A stretch of DNA of 64,000 nucleotides, taken from the NCBI RefSeq assembly GCF_016887565.1, contig NZ_CP069396.1, positions 434,001-498,000 on the forward strand, given 5' to 3'. Source of the DNA: Archangium violaceum (GTDB taxonomy: Bacteria; Myxococcota; Myxococcia; Myxococcales; Myxococcaceae). The translations under genes were made by a program, and so were the position numbers. The first letter of the stretch is position 1. Each line of letters begins with the position of its first letter. Shown here piece by piece: positions 1 to 8,237 of this stretch. The notes below the pieces were generated by a model that saw nothing but the letters and a program-made list of their open reading frames with translations, was not told the DNA's origin and searched no databases.

Positions 1-1
1 C

Positions 2-799
2 TTGAGGAAGTGCACGGCAGACGCTTCGGATCCTTTCTGCGAACTTCCAAGGCAGCCAGTCGACGAGGCCTATTCCGATATCAGCTCCACGCTGCTGTGC
101 CCGGCGGGAAAGAGTGAGTACCAGCGTTCGGAAAGGGAGCTTGGAAGAAGCCGGGCTTTTCCGCCGCTCATCGTCAACGCCGGGGCTCGCTTCGGCATCA
201 ATGACTTCAAATACCGGTCTGGCTCGTCCGACGACCCAAATGTCCTTCTCGAGGGCAAGAGTTCCCTCTGGGACTGGAGTGTGGGTGCATCGGCCATCGG
301 CGTTGTTGCTGGTGAGAATCCTGCTCTGACGATCGAGGGATTGATGGTGTCCAGCTCCAAATGGACCCCGAGCTCCAAGGCGATTCGCTGGTGTTCACCG
401 GCGGGGGTCATTCCTAGAGGAGACAACGCAACTGATCCCGCCGAGACTTGTCAAGAGGCGGTACTGGGTGCTCCTGTGAAGAGCCGTACCCTCAAGTTCG
501 CGGGCTTCATTGGGCTCGCGGACAATTATGATGCACGGTGGCGTGCCGCTCTGGGTGGAGAGTTTGTCGTGCCCACACGCTCCGGTGCGACTGAGCTGTA
601 CAGTTCATCCCTACAAGGCCGATTCTTCTGGTCGTTTGCTTCTGACCCGAGTGGCCTCAAATACAAAGGCATTCTCCGCTTGTCTCCTGGGATCCGGTGG
701 ACGCGGAACAGGGATGATTCCGTGGATCTCGAAGCATTTGTTACGCTGGCATTGCTCGGCGAAAGGTTCCTCTTCACGGAAACATTTGACGAGCTGTAA
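2..799 (+). CDS. hypothetical protein, 5' truncated by window edge
   Basis: The frame is open from the first bases of the window, so the true start lies upstream and the TTG at position 2 is probably an internal codon. The visible 265 residues contain alternating polar/hydrophobic stretches with aromatic ends, such as SSLQGRFFWSF and LRLSPGIRW, and end in an FTETF tail. This resembles the C-terminal strands of an outer-membrane beta-barrel, but I recognise no named family. It converges on the formate dehydrogenase operon, with only 17 bp between the stop codons. Codon use is slightly less GC-rich than in the neighbours. That it is coding is fairly sure; its function is unknown. Confidence 0.6.
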   Translation: MRKCTADASDPFCELPRQPVDEAYSDISSTLLCPAGKSEYQRSERELGRSRAFPPLIVNAGARFGINDFKYRSGSSDDPNVLLEGKSSLWDWSVGASAIGVVAGENPALTIEGLMVSSSKWTPSSKAIRWCSPAGVIPRGDNATDPAETCQEAVLGAPVKSRTLKFAGFIGLADNYDARWRAALGGEFVVPTRSGATELYSSSLQGRFFWSFASDPSGLKYKGILRLSPGIRWTRNRDDSVDLEAFVTLALLGERFLFTETFDEL

Positions 800-816
800 G
801 GGATGGATGGCGGATG

Positions 817-2046
817 TTATGGGGTCGGAGCCGTGGGGGGCTCTGGTCCCAGCTCCGACTCCAGGTGTCGCGCTGCTGGTATCTCTCTTCGTGGCAGCGC
901 CGACGCCTCATGCAGCACCGGCAGCGGGAACTTGAACGGCTTCCCGTCCGACGCATGAGTATGCCCCGTCACCTCCGCGGCGCCCATTCCCTGGCGCTGC
1001 GGCTGGAACGTGGTCTGCGGGTCGCTCGCTGACACCTTTCCCGCGCGGAACACCGCGAAGCGCGTCAGCAGCGCCCCCGCCGAGCCCAGCAGTGCCCTCG
1101 CCACCTTCATCCACTTGCGCCGGCCCGGCCACACGCCCAACGCCAGTGACGCCGCGGTGCACACCTTGGCCGCCTTCCACAGTGTCCCCGAGGGTCCGTG
1201 TTTCAGCGGCCGAACGAGCACCTCCAGGCGCGAGGCCTCGTGCTGCACCGCGACTCCGGCCAGCAGCTCCCCCACCTTGCCCATCGCGCTGAACAGGTGG
1301 AGCACCTTCTCGTCGCGCTTCGGGTGCGGCAGCAGCTCCATGAGGCTCCCGGCGCCCGCCATCGCCGACGACATGAACAGCAATGGCAGCGACTTGCGCG
1401 TGGCCTGCCAGATGGGCACGGCCGTGTTCGCGATGAGCACCGCCGTGTACCCGGCGAGCGGCAGTCCCAGGAGGCCCGCCGCGATGGCCGCTCCTTCTCC
1501 CGCGCGCCCCAGCCAGCCGCGCCGGCCGGCGAACAGCAGGGACGCGGTGTTCATGGCCCCCGAGCCCACCAGCACCCACGAACCCACGCTCATCGGCGAC
1601 GTGGGACGGAACACGCGCAGCATGTTCAAGAAGCGCGTCGGCCGTCCCAGGTCGTAGATGAGCAGCCCCGAGCTCACGATATCGCCCGCGGTGCCCACCC
1701 ACCGGCACCTGCGCCCGAGGCCCTCCATCCGCTCCCCGCCAAAGACATCCGCCGCCGCGCCCAGCACGCTCGCCGCGCCCGCCACGCCTCCCACGTAGAA
1801 GTAGAGCGGGATGCTCCAGATCCACACGGGCTCCTTGATGGCCGGCTGCCCGTAGTAGCTCGGCGACTCCGCGTTCACTCCCGATTGCGAGGGCCGCGTC
1901 CGCAGCAGGCCTCGCGAGGGGTTGGCCTCGTCGATGCCCTTCACCCGCTGCTGTGCGCCTTCACCGGCCAGCACGCCCAGCCGCGAGTCGATGTTGCGCC
2001 CGTCCTGCCGCTTCTCCAGATCCTCGGGCCGGATGTCGTCACTCAC
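817..2046 (-). CDS. NrfD-like membrane subunit of formate dehydrogenase
   Basis: This protein of about 409 residues has several hydrophobic spans (IWSIPLYFYVGGVAGAASVLGAA, SVGSWVLVGSGAMNTASLLFAG and others). It is of the NrfD/polysulfide-reductase type that anchors molybdoenzymes and hands electrons to quinone. The start is GTG, overlapping the stop of the Fe-S subunit by four bases (GTGA), which indicates translational coupling. The longer open frame upstream of this GTG is a shadow of the Fe-S gene. An NrfD-type anchor instead of a cytochrome b556 is seen in the FDH clusters of actinobacteria. The C-terminal ~60 residues are hydrophilic. Family assignment is good; the electron acceptor is inferred. 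Confidence 0.85.
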   Translation of the reverse strand: MSDDIRPEDLEKRQDGRNIDSRLGVLAGEGAQQRVKGIDEANPSRGLLRTRPSQSGVNAESPSYYGQPAIKEPVWIWSIPLYFYVGGVAGAASVLGAAADVFGGERMEGLGRRCRWVGTAGDIVSSGLLIYDLGRPTRFLNMLRVFRPTSPMSVGSWVLVGSGAMNTASLLFAGRRGWLGRAGEGAAIAAGLLGLPLAGYTAVLIANTAVPIWQATRKSLPLLFMSSAMAGAGSLMELLPHPKRDEKVLHLFSAMGKVGELLAGVAVQHEASRLEVLVRPLKHGPSGTLWKAAKVCTAASLALGVWPGRRKWMKVARALLGSAGALLTRFAVFRAGKVSASDPQTTFQPQRQGMGAAEVTGHTHASDGKPFKFPLPVLHEASALPRREIPAARHLESELGPEPPTAPTP

Positions 2047-2840
2047 CGCGCCACCTCGCGTCCCAGGAGCACCGCGCCAATGGCCATCACGGCCATGCCC
2101 AGCGCCCCCCACCCCATCGAGGCCCAGGCATCCTTCCCCTTCATCGTCGGCACCACCGGATCCGGCGGGAGGTTGTAGACCTCGGGCTTGTCCACGAGCA
2201 GGAAGAACGCATTCAACCCGCCGGTGCCCGGCTGGTTCTCCGCGTCCGCGCCGTACAGGTACGCCGCGTCCAATCCCTTCTCGTGCAACTGCTCCACGCG
2301 GCGGTGGGCCCGCTCGCGCAGCTCCTCCACATCCCCGAACTGGATGGAGGCGGTGGGGCACGCCTTGGCGCAGGCGGGCGTCATGTCCTCGCCGAGCCGG
2401 TCGTAGCAGAGGGTGCACTTCCACGCGCGCCCATCGTCCTCGCGCCGGTCGATGACGCCGAAGGGACACGCCGTCACGCAGTAGCCGCAGCCGTTGCACA
2501 CGTCCGGCTGCACGTACACGGTGTCGAACTCGGTGCGGATGATGGCGCCCGTGGGGCACGCCTCCAGGCACCCCGCGCGCTGGCAGTGCTTGCACACGTC
2601 CGAGGCCATCAGCCACGAGAAGGCCATCCCCGCGGTGTTCTGCGTGGGGCTCGGCACGGGCCGCTCGACGAAGGCCACGTGCCGCCAGGTGGACGAGCCC
2701 AGGTGCCCCGAGTTGTCGTAGGACATGCCGGTGAACTGGAAGCCGTCATCCGGTAACTGGTTCCACTGCTTGCAGGCCACCTCGCAGGCCTTGCAGCCGA
2801 TGCAGAGCGTGGTGTCGGTGAAGAAGCCCTTCTGTCCCAT
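2043..2840 (-). CDS. formate dehydrogenase iron-sulfur subunit (4x[4Fe-4S])
   Basis: The 265-residue electron-transfer subunit carries four cysteine clusters: CIGCKACEVAC near the N-terminus, CKHCQRAGCLEACP, CNGCGYCVTACP, and CTLC paired with CAKACP. Sixteen cysteines are enough for four [4Fe-4S] clusters, as in FdnH/FdhB proteins. A hydrophobic helix close to the C-terminus (GWGALGMAVMAIGAVLLG) would hold it to the membrane next to the NrfD-like subunit. It lies 6 bp downstream of the catalytic subunit gene and overlaps the anchor gene by 4 bp. It relays electrons from the Mo/W site to the membrane subunit. Confidence 0.93.
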   Translation of the reverse strand: MGQKGFFTDTTLCIGCKACEVACKQWNQLPDDGFQFTGMSYDNSGHLGSSTWRHVAFVERPVPSPTQNTAGMAFSWLMASDVCKHCQRAGCLEACPTGAIIRTEFDTVYVQPDVCNGCGYCVTACPFGVIDRREDDGRAWKCTLCYDRLGEDMTPACAKACPTASIQFGDVEELRERAHRRVEQLHEKGLDAAYLYGADAENQPGTGGLNAFFLLVDKPEVYNLPPDPVVPTMKGKDAWASMGWGALGMAVMAIGAVLLGREVAR

Positions 2841-2846
2841 GGGGCG

Positions 2847-5800
2847 CTACTCCTTCTCCTGCGGAGGTTGGTCCGCGTGCGGGCCCACGCCCTCGAGGTC
2901 CCTCGGGACGTCCACCACGCCCGGCGGCAGGGGCCACTGCTCCCAGCCCATGGCCGCGCGCCGGTACCGGCTGCGCCTACCAGGGAGGATGTTGCAGGTG
3001 AGCGCCTTGGACTCCTGGATGGAGACGTTCGGATCCGCGGTGAAGCCCAGCAAGTCATTGGCGCTCTCGCCCCGCACGCGTCCCGTGTAGCCCCAGTGGT
3101 ACGGCAGGCCGATCTGGTGCACCCGCTTCCCGTCCAGTTGCAGCGGGCGGATGCGCTCCGTCACCAGCACCCGGCACTCGATCTCCCCGCGCGCCGTGTA
3201 CAGCGTGCACCAGCCGCCGTTTTCCAGCTCCACCTCGGAGGCCAGCTCCGGCGACACCTCGACGAACATCTCCGGCTGCAGCTCGCTCAGCCACGACAGC
3301 CAGCGCGACATGCCGCCCGCGGTGTGGTGCTCGGTGAGCCGGTACGTGGTGAGGACATACGGGTAGCGCGGGTCCGCCCAGGCCCGGTGCATGGGATTGT
3401 CCCGGCGCCGGTACTCGTAGCGCGCCGGGTTGCACTGCTGCGCGTAGAGGAAGTTGTGGACGGGTGACTCCAGCGGCTCGTAGTGCGTGGGCAGCGGGCC
3501 GTCCATCATCCCGCTCGGCGCGAACAGCCAGCCCTTCCCGTCCGCCTGCATGAGGAACGGATCCGTGCCCGCGAGCGTGTCCACGCCCTTTGTCTCCGGC
3601 AGCGGCCGGTACGAGGGGGGACGGTCCGCGATGAAGTCCGGCACGTCCTCGCCCGTCCATTTGCCCTGTTGGGCGTCCCACCAGACGTACTTCTTGCGCT
3701 CGCTCCAGGGGCGGCCCTCGGGGTCCGCCGAGGCGCGGTTGTAGAGGAGTCTCCGGTTGGCCGGCCATGCCCAACCCCACTCGGACGCCACCCAGGTCTG
3801 CTCCCGGCCGGGCTTCCTGCGCGCCGTCTGGTTCACCCCGTCCGCGTAGCTGCCCGAATAAATCCAGCAGCCGCACGCGGTGGCGCCGTCGTCCTTCAGC
3901 TCCGTGAAACCAGACACCGGCGCGCTGTCCGCCACGCGATAGCCGCTGATCTCCTTCAACACGGCCTCGGCGTCGGGCTCCTCGCGAGGGCCCTTCGTTG
4001 GGTAGTCCCAGGTGAGGGCCTGGATGGGCCGGTCCTTCTCCTCCTTCGAGTCCGCGTAGAGCTCCTTCAGCCGGCGCCCGAGGTGGAAGATGAAGTGCAG
4101 GTCACTGCGCGTCTCGCCGGGCGACTCGACGGCCTTGTAGTGCCACTGGAGCAGGCGCTGGGTGTTGGTGAAGGAGCCTTCCTTCTCCGTGTGCGCGGCG
4201 CAGGGGAAGAAGAAGACCTCGGTCTGGATGTCCCTGGGGTGCACGTCGCCGCGGACGACCTCGGGGGCGGTGCGCCAGAACTCGGCCGTCTCGGTGAGGG
4301 ACAGGTCGCTCACCACGAGCCAGTCGAGCTTCTGGAGGGCCTTGCGCTGGAGGGCGCCGTTCATCGAGCCCACGACGGGGTTCTCGCCCAGGACGAAGTA
4401 GCCCTTCACCTTGCCGTCGGCCATGTCGGCCACGGTCGTCATGTGCGAGTGGTCGCCGGTGAGCTTGGGTATCCAGTGGAAGCCCCAGTCGTTCTTCTTC
4501 GTGGCGGCGTCGCCGTAGTACGCCTTGAGCAGGGAGACGACGTACTTGGGGAAGTTGCTCCACCAGCCGCTGGCGGACTCGTTGTTGTGGAGGTACTGGT
4601 CGAAGCGCCGCGCGTCCGGCGCGTGCGGCATGGGGATGTAGCCGGGCAGCAGGTTGTAGAGGGTGGGGATGTCGCTGGAGCCCTGGATGGAGGCGTGGCC
4701 GCGCAGGGCCATGATGCCGCCGCCGGGCCGGCCGATGTTGCCGAGGAGCAGCTGGATGATGGCGGCGGCGCGGATGTTCTGCACGCCCACCGAGTGCTGC
4801 GTCCATCCCACGGCGTAGCAGAAGGCGCTGGTGCGCTCGCGGCCCGAGTTGTCGCAGAGCGTCTTCGCCACCTGGAGGAAGAGCTCCTTGGGGACGCCGC
4901 AGATGCGCGAGACGACGTCCGGCGTGTAGCGCGCGTAGTGGCGTTTGAGCACCTGGAAGACGCAGCGCGGGTGCTGGAGCGTCTTGTCGTTGGGCACTTC
5001 GGTGATGTGCTTGCCGCGCACCTTGCCGTGGCCGCCGGCGCCCGGCTCGGCGAAGATTTCCTTGTGGCCCGCGGCGGGCACCACGCCGTCCATGTTCTCG
5101 TACTGCCAGGTGTGCGGGGAGTACGAGCCCTTGTCCGAGTCGTAGCCGCTGAAGAGGCCGTCGAGCTGCTCGGTGTCCTGGAAGTCCTCGCGGATGATGG
5201 CGGGGGCGTTGGTGTAGTGGACGACGTAGTCGTGGAAGTAGCGCTCGTTCTCCAGGATGTAGTGGATGAGGCCGCCGAGGAACGCGATGTCCGTGCCCGA
5301 GCGCAGGGGCACGTACGTGTCCGCCATGGCGCTGGTGCGGGTGAAGCGCGGATCCACGTGGATGAGGGTGGCGCCGCGCTCACGGGCCTCCATCACCCAC
5401 TGGAAGCCCACGGGGTGACACTCGGCCATGTTGCTGCCCATGATGAGGATGCAGTCCGCGTTCGCCAGATCCTGCTGGAACGTGGTGGCACCGCCTCGGC
5501 CGAACGAGATGCCCAGACCGGGCACCGTGGAGGAGTGTCATATTCGAGCCTGGTTCTCCACCTGGACGATGCCGAGCCCGGCGGTGAAGAGCTTCTTGAT
5601 GAGGTAGTTCTCCTCGTTGTCGAGCGTGGCGCCGCCGAGGTGGGCGATGCCGAGGGTGCGGTTGACGACCTCGTCCTTGTCGTTCTTGTGCTCCCAGGTG
5701 GCGTCGCGCGTCTGCTTCACGCGCTGGGCGACCATGTCCAGGGCCTTGTGGAGGGGGATGCGCTCCCACTGCATGGAGCCGGGGCGGCGGTAGAGGACGG

Positions 5801-6110
5801 AGTGGAGGCGGTGGCTGCCGGTGACGAGCTGGAAGGTGGCGGCGCCCTTGGGGCAGAGGCGGCCGCGGGAGATGGGCGAGTCCTCATCGCCCTCGATGTC
5901 GAGAATCCTGTCGTCCTGGACGTAGACCTTCTGGCCGCAGCCGACGGCGCAGTAGGGGCAGATGGAGGGGACGACCTTGTCGGCGTGGAGGGTGCGCGGC
6001 GCGAGGTGGCGGCTGCGCTCGCTCATGGCGGTGTCGCCCAGGGCGGTGGAGTCCTTCTCCTGGAGCTGACGGATGAGGGGCCAGCGGGAGAACAGGTCGA
6101 GGAGTCCCAA
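2847..6110 (-). CDS. fdhA: formate dehydrogenase catalytic subunit, selenoprotein (UGA = Sec)
   Basis: Molybdopterin formate dehydrogenase of about 1087 residues that oxidises formate to CO2. The N-terminal cluster ligands are C51, C54, C58 and C86 (CPYCAVGC ... RLCPKG). An in-frame TGA at plus-strand 5538-5540 follows NQARI and precedes HSSTVPGLG. In FdnG-type enzymes selenocysteine sits at exactly this point before a histidine, so the reading continues through TGA as Sec191 and is not a frameshift. A SECIS hairpin follows it. No twin-arginine signal is visible in the N-terminus (MGLLDLFSRWPLIRQL), so the active site is probably cytoplasmic, as in related actinobacterial enzymes. Standard gene callers will split the gene at 5538 and mis-start the second half at the GTG at 5525. 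No selA, selB, selC or selD is in the window. Confidence 0.93.
5508..5526 (-). promoter_or_regulatory. bacterial SECIS hairpin
   Basis: Thirteen bases beyond the UGA codon the minus strand can fold with arms GGUGCCC and GGGCAUC (one G-U pair) around the loop GGUCU; counting the G-U and last G-C pairs as part of the stem, the gap is 11. The GGUCU loop on a short stem about 11 bases after UGA is the SelB-binding arrangement known from E. coli fdhF and fdnG. The match in position and loop is the main evidence that UGA is read as selenocysteine. Confidence 0.88.
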
Positions 6111-6221
6111 GGCAAGCCTCCGGAGGACGTGATTCCAAGACCAATGTGGGCACGCCGAAGGCGGGAGACGAGGGGGGAGAGGCGCCGCGCGGTGGCGAAA
6201 AACGCCCGCCTGTTCAAATCA

Positions 6222-6257
6222 CCCCTCTCCCGCTGGGAGAGGGACGGGGTGAGGGTA
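6222..6257 (+). repeat. CCCTCTCCC palindromic repeat, copy R1
   Basis: One unit of the window-wide repeat: CCCTCTCCC, 3 bp loop, GGGAGAGGG, then acGGGGTGAGGGTA. It lies between the zinc-ribbon gene and the start of fdhA, upstream of the latter. Confidence 0.9.
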
Positions 6258-6311
6258 TGGGGAGTCCTCGGGTGGACAACGGCCCCACTCAAGGAGTTCC
6301 GAATCCGAGCC

Positions 6312-6506
6312 TCAAGCCTGTGCGCCCTCGAACGAGATGCGCAGCCCCTGATGGGTCACCGTGACGAGAGGACGGCCGAACCAGCCGCAGTGCTTGCAGA
6401 CGCCGTTGGGCCCGTTCGCGGTGACACGGACCGGCAGGTCCGCCTCACATACGGGGCAGCCCTCGGGGATCATGAAATCGCGTGGCGTGCTCTGAACTTC
6501 GGTCAT
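6312..6506 (-). CDS. small zinc-ribbon protein
   Basis: A 64-residue protein with two CxxC knuckles (CPVC and CKHC) about 20 residues apart, the arrangement of a small zinc ribbon. It starts at ATG and ends 200 bp before fdhA, on the same strand but separated from it by a palindromic repeat, so it is probably not in the same operon. No catalytic residues are recognisable; it could be a small nucleic-acid- or protein-binding factor. The two knuckles make a chance reading frame unlikely. Confidence 0.65.
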   Translation of the reverse strand: MTEVQSTPRDFMIPEGCPVCEADLPVRVTANGPNGVCKHCGWFGRPLVTVTHQGLRISFEGAQA

Positions 6507-6589
6507 TGATTAGAGGTAACGCAGACCGAGCACCACGCAACGTCACACGGCGACGCATCCCATCAGGGTCGAGCTTGCCTGCCTGCCCT

Positions 6590-6615
6590 GGGAGGCCGTG
6601 CTTCGCCGGCCTCCC
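6590..6615 (-). terminator. hairpin downstream of the M23 peptidase gene
   Basis: Perfect 9-bp arms (GGGAGGCCG and CGGCCTCCC) around an 8-nt loop, 25 bp beyond the stop of the M23-type gene. There is no T tract, so it may act as a Rho-dependent or 3'-stabilising structure. Confidence 0.5.
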
Positions 6616-6639
6616 GAGCGTCAAACCGGCGGGCTCCGA

Positions 6640-7170
6640 CTACTGGATGTAGCCGACGGTCTCGCCGCGGTCGAGGAACTCACCCTTGACGGTGTAGCCC
6701 GAGTACCACGAGGTGTTGTTGGTGCCGTTGTGGTCGTACTGCATGTGGGTGTGGGGGCCGGTGACGTTGCCCGTGCCGCCCTCGTCGCCGATCTGGCAGC
6801 GGTCGCAGGTCTTGTCGACCGAGGTGGGCTCCTTGAGGAAGTGCCACTGGCGGAACACGTAGCCGTTGGCGAAGGTGTGCTTCACCTCGTTCTGGTTGCC
6901 GCTGCCGTTGCCGTAGCACACGACGCCGGTGGTCCGGATGGTCACGTTCCAGGACATGGAGCCCACCACGCCCGTCTCGACGCCCCAGTAGCCGCAGGCG
7001 TTGCGGCTGGAGAGGTCCACCGCGCCGTGGAAGGAGCCGCTCGAGTAGTACGTGGTGGCCGTCACGTCGCCGGGGAAGGGCGCGCCCACGCGGTACGAGG
7101 CGGTCGCGGCCGCGGGGATGAACGCCAGGGAAGCCAGGACGGCCAGGGTCGTCTTCGTCGTCTTACGCAT
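6640..7170 (-). CDS. secreted M23-like metallopeptidase
   Basis: A 176-residue protein with a signal peptide (hydrophobic core LAVLASLAFIPAAATA). The mature part contains HGAVD, matching the HxxxD zinc motif of M23 peptidases, and later GPHTHMQ, matching the HxH motif. These are the zinc and catalytic residues of lysostaphin/beta-lytic endopeptidases, which cut peptide bridges in peptidoglycan. Four cysteines may form disulfides outside the cell. The length is short but sufficient for the catalytic domain alone. The start ATG has a GAGAGGAAC-type ribosome binding site. Likely role: predatory or self wall lysis; the substrate is inferred from family. Confidence 0.75.
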   Translation of the reverse strand: MRKTTKTTLAVLASLAFIPAAATASYRVGAPFPGDVTATTYYSSGSFHGAVDLSSRNACGYWGVETGVVGSMSWNVTIRTTGVVCYGNGSGNQNEVKHTFANGYVFRQWHFLKEPTSVDKTCDRCQIGDEGGTGNVTGPHTHMQYDHNGTNNTSWYSGYTVKGEFLDRGETVGYIQ

Positions 7171-7183
7171 CGTTGTTCCTCTC

Positions 7184-7201
7184 GGGCCGGTTCACCGGCC
7201 C
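7184..7201 (-). terminator. GC hairpin between two minus-strand genes
   Basis: Perfect 8-bp arms GGGCCGGT and ACCGGCCC with a 2-nt loop lie just after the HEAT-repeat gene and just before the M23 gene. It could end transcription of the former or reduce read-through into the latter. No T tract follows. Confidence 0.35.
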
Positions 7202-7216
7202 CCGGGGGGTTTCGTG

Positions 7217-8218
7217 CTACCGAGCCTGCTGCAACCGCTGCTTCGCCCTCTGGATCAGGCTCCAATCCTGAAGGTTCATCTCGAGAACTTGGATCCACGC
7301 ATCGACCTCGGGTGCGAGGCTCGGGTCGACGCCGCGCAACCGCCGGAGCTCGGGCACCGCGCTGGAGAAGCCGAGCTGGGCGATGCTCTGGAGGATGGCC
7401 TTGCGCACTCCCGGATCCCTCTCGTCGCGGTACATGCCGAGCAGCGACTGGCGGGCGCTGGCCATCTGCGCCGCGGGCACGCCGCCGAGCGCGGTGGACG
7501 CCGCCGCGCGGACCTCGGCGGAGTCGCTGCCCAGCAGTTGCTCGAGCGTGCGCGCCGAGCTGGCGCTCACCTCGCCCGTCATGAGCTGGCCGAGGATGTG
7601 CGCGGTGACCTTGGGGTCCGTGGAGGCGGCCGCCGCGGCCACGGCGGTGTCCGCCGCCCGGGCATCGTGTCCGCCATAGACGTGCAGGTTGTCCTGGACG
7701 AGGTTGGTGGCGGCCTCCATGCGCACCTCGGGCGAGGAGTCGCGGACCAGTCGCTCGTACATGTCCCCGGTGCGCTCCAGCGCGCCGGTGCGCCGCAGCG
7801 CGCGGACCGTGGCGGCGCGGAGGGCCGGGTCCCTGTCCTCCAGGGCGCGCTTCGCGACGGCCTGCATCGCCTCGGGCTCCAGGCCCCGCTCGGTGCGCGC
7901 CACCAGGGCGGCCGCGAGGTGCTCGGCCATGGCCGGGTCGTACTCCCGCTCGAAGGCCGCCTGCAGCTCGGCGAGGGGCAGGTTGACGGCGGACTCGCGC
8001 AGCAGCGTGCGCAGGTACTGCTTGTAGGCCTCGGACTTCGAGTGGAGCCCGCGGCGGATGGAATCCATCAGGCCCTCGACCGAGCAGGTGCCGCGCTCGA
8101 GGGTGGGGGCCTCGCTCGAGGCGGCCGGCGGCTCCGCGAGCGCCAGGGCCGGGGAGAGGAGCCCGAGGGTGAGTGCCAGGGTGGAGAGCACGTTCATGGG
8201 GAGGAAGGGGCGTGTCAT
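7217..8218 (-). CDS. exported HEAT-like repeat protein
   Basis: A protein of about 333 residues. After MTRPFLPMNVLSTLALTLGLLSPALALA, a signal peptide ending at ALA, it is mostly paired helices with recurring patterns such as ALRAATVRALRRTG, PEVRMEAATNLV and AEVRAAASTALGG, typical of HEAT/PBS-lyase repeats. These fold into a protein-binding solenoid. Two nearby ATGs (8218 and 8197) are possible starts; I take the upstream one. It follows the next gene by 19 bp on the same strand and shares its style (one early cysteine, then helical repeats), so the two probably act together in the envelope. The partner is unknown. Confidence 0.75.
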   Translation of the reverse strand: MTRPFLPMNVLSTLALTLGLLSPALALAEPPAASSEAPTLERGTCSVEGLMDSIRRGLHSKSEAYKQYLRTLLRESAVNLPLAELQAAFEREYDPAMAEHLAAALVARTERGLEPEAMQAVAKRALEDRDPALRAATVRALRRTGALERTGDMYERLVRDSSPEVRMEAATNLVQDNLHVYGGHDARAADTAVAAAAASTDPKVTAHILGQLMTGEVSASSARTLEQLLGSDSAEVRAAASTALGGVPAAQMASARQSLLGMYRDERDPGVRKAILQSIAQLGFSSAVPELRRLRGVDPSLAPEVDAWIQVLEMNLQDWSLIQRAKQRLQQAR

Positions 8219-8237
8219 GGGGAGCTCGGGGCCTGGG

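Noticed and set aside
2847-5525. A stand-alone 892-residue formate dehydrogenase starting at the GTG at 5525
   Set aside because: The TGA before it is in frame and sits in the selenocysteine context, so the gene continues to 6110.
3483-6509. A 1008-residue frame on the plus strand opposite the formate dehydrogenase genes
   Set aside because: It is a GC-driven shadow of the true minus-strand gene, with no family motif and skewed Val/Arg/Ala composition.
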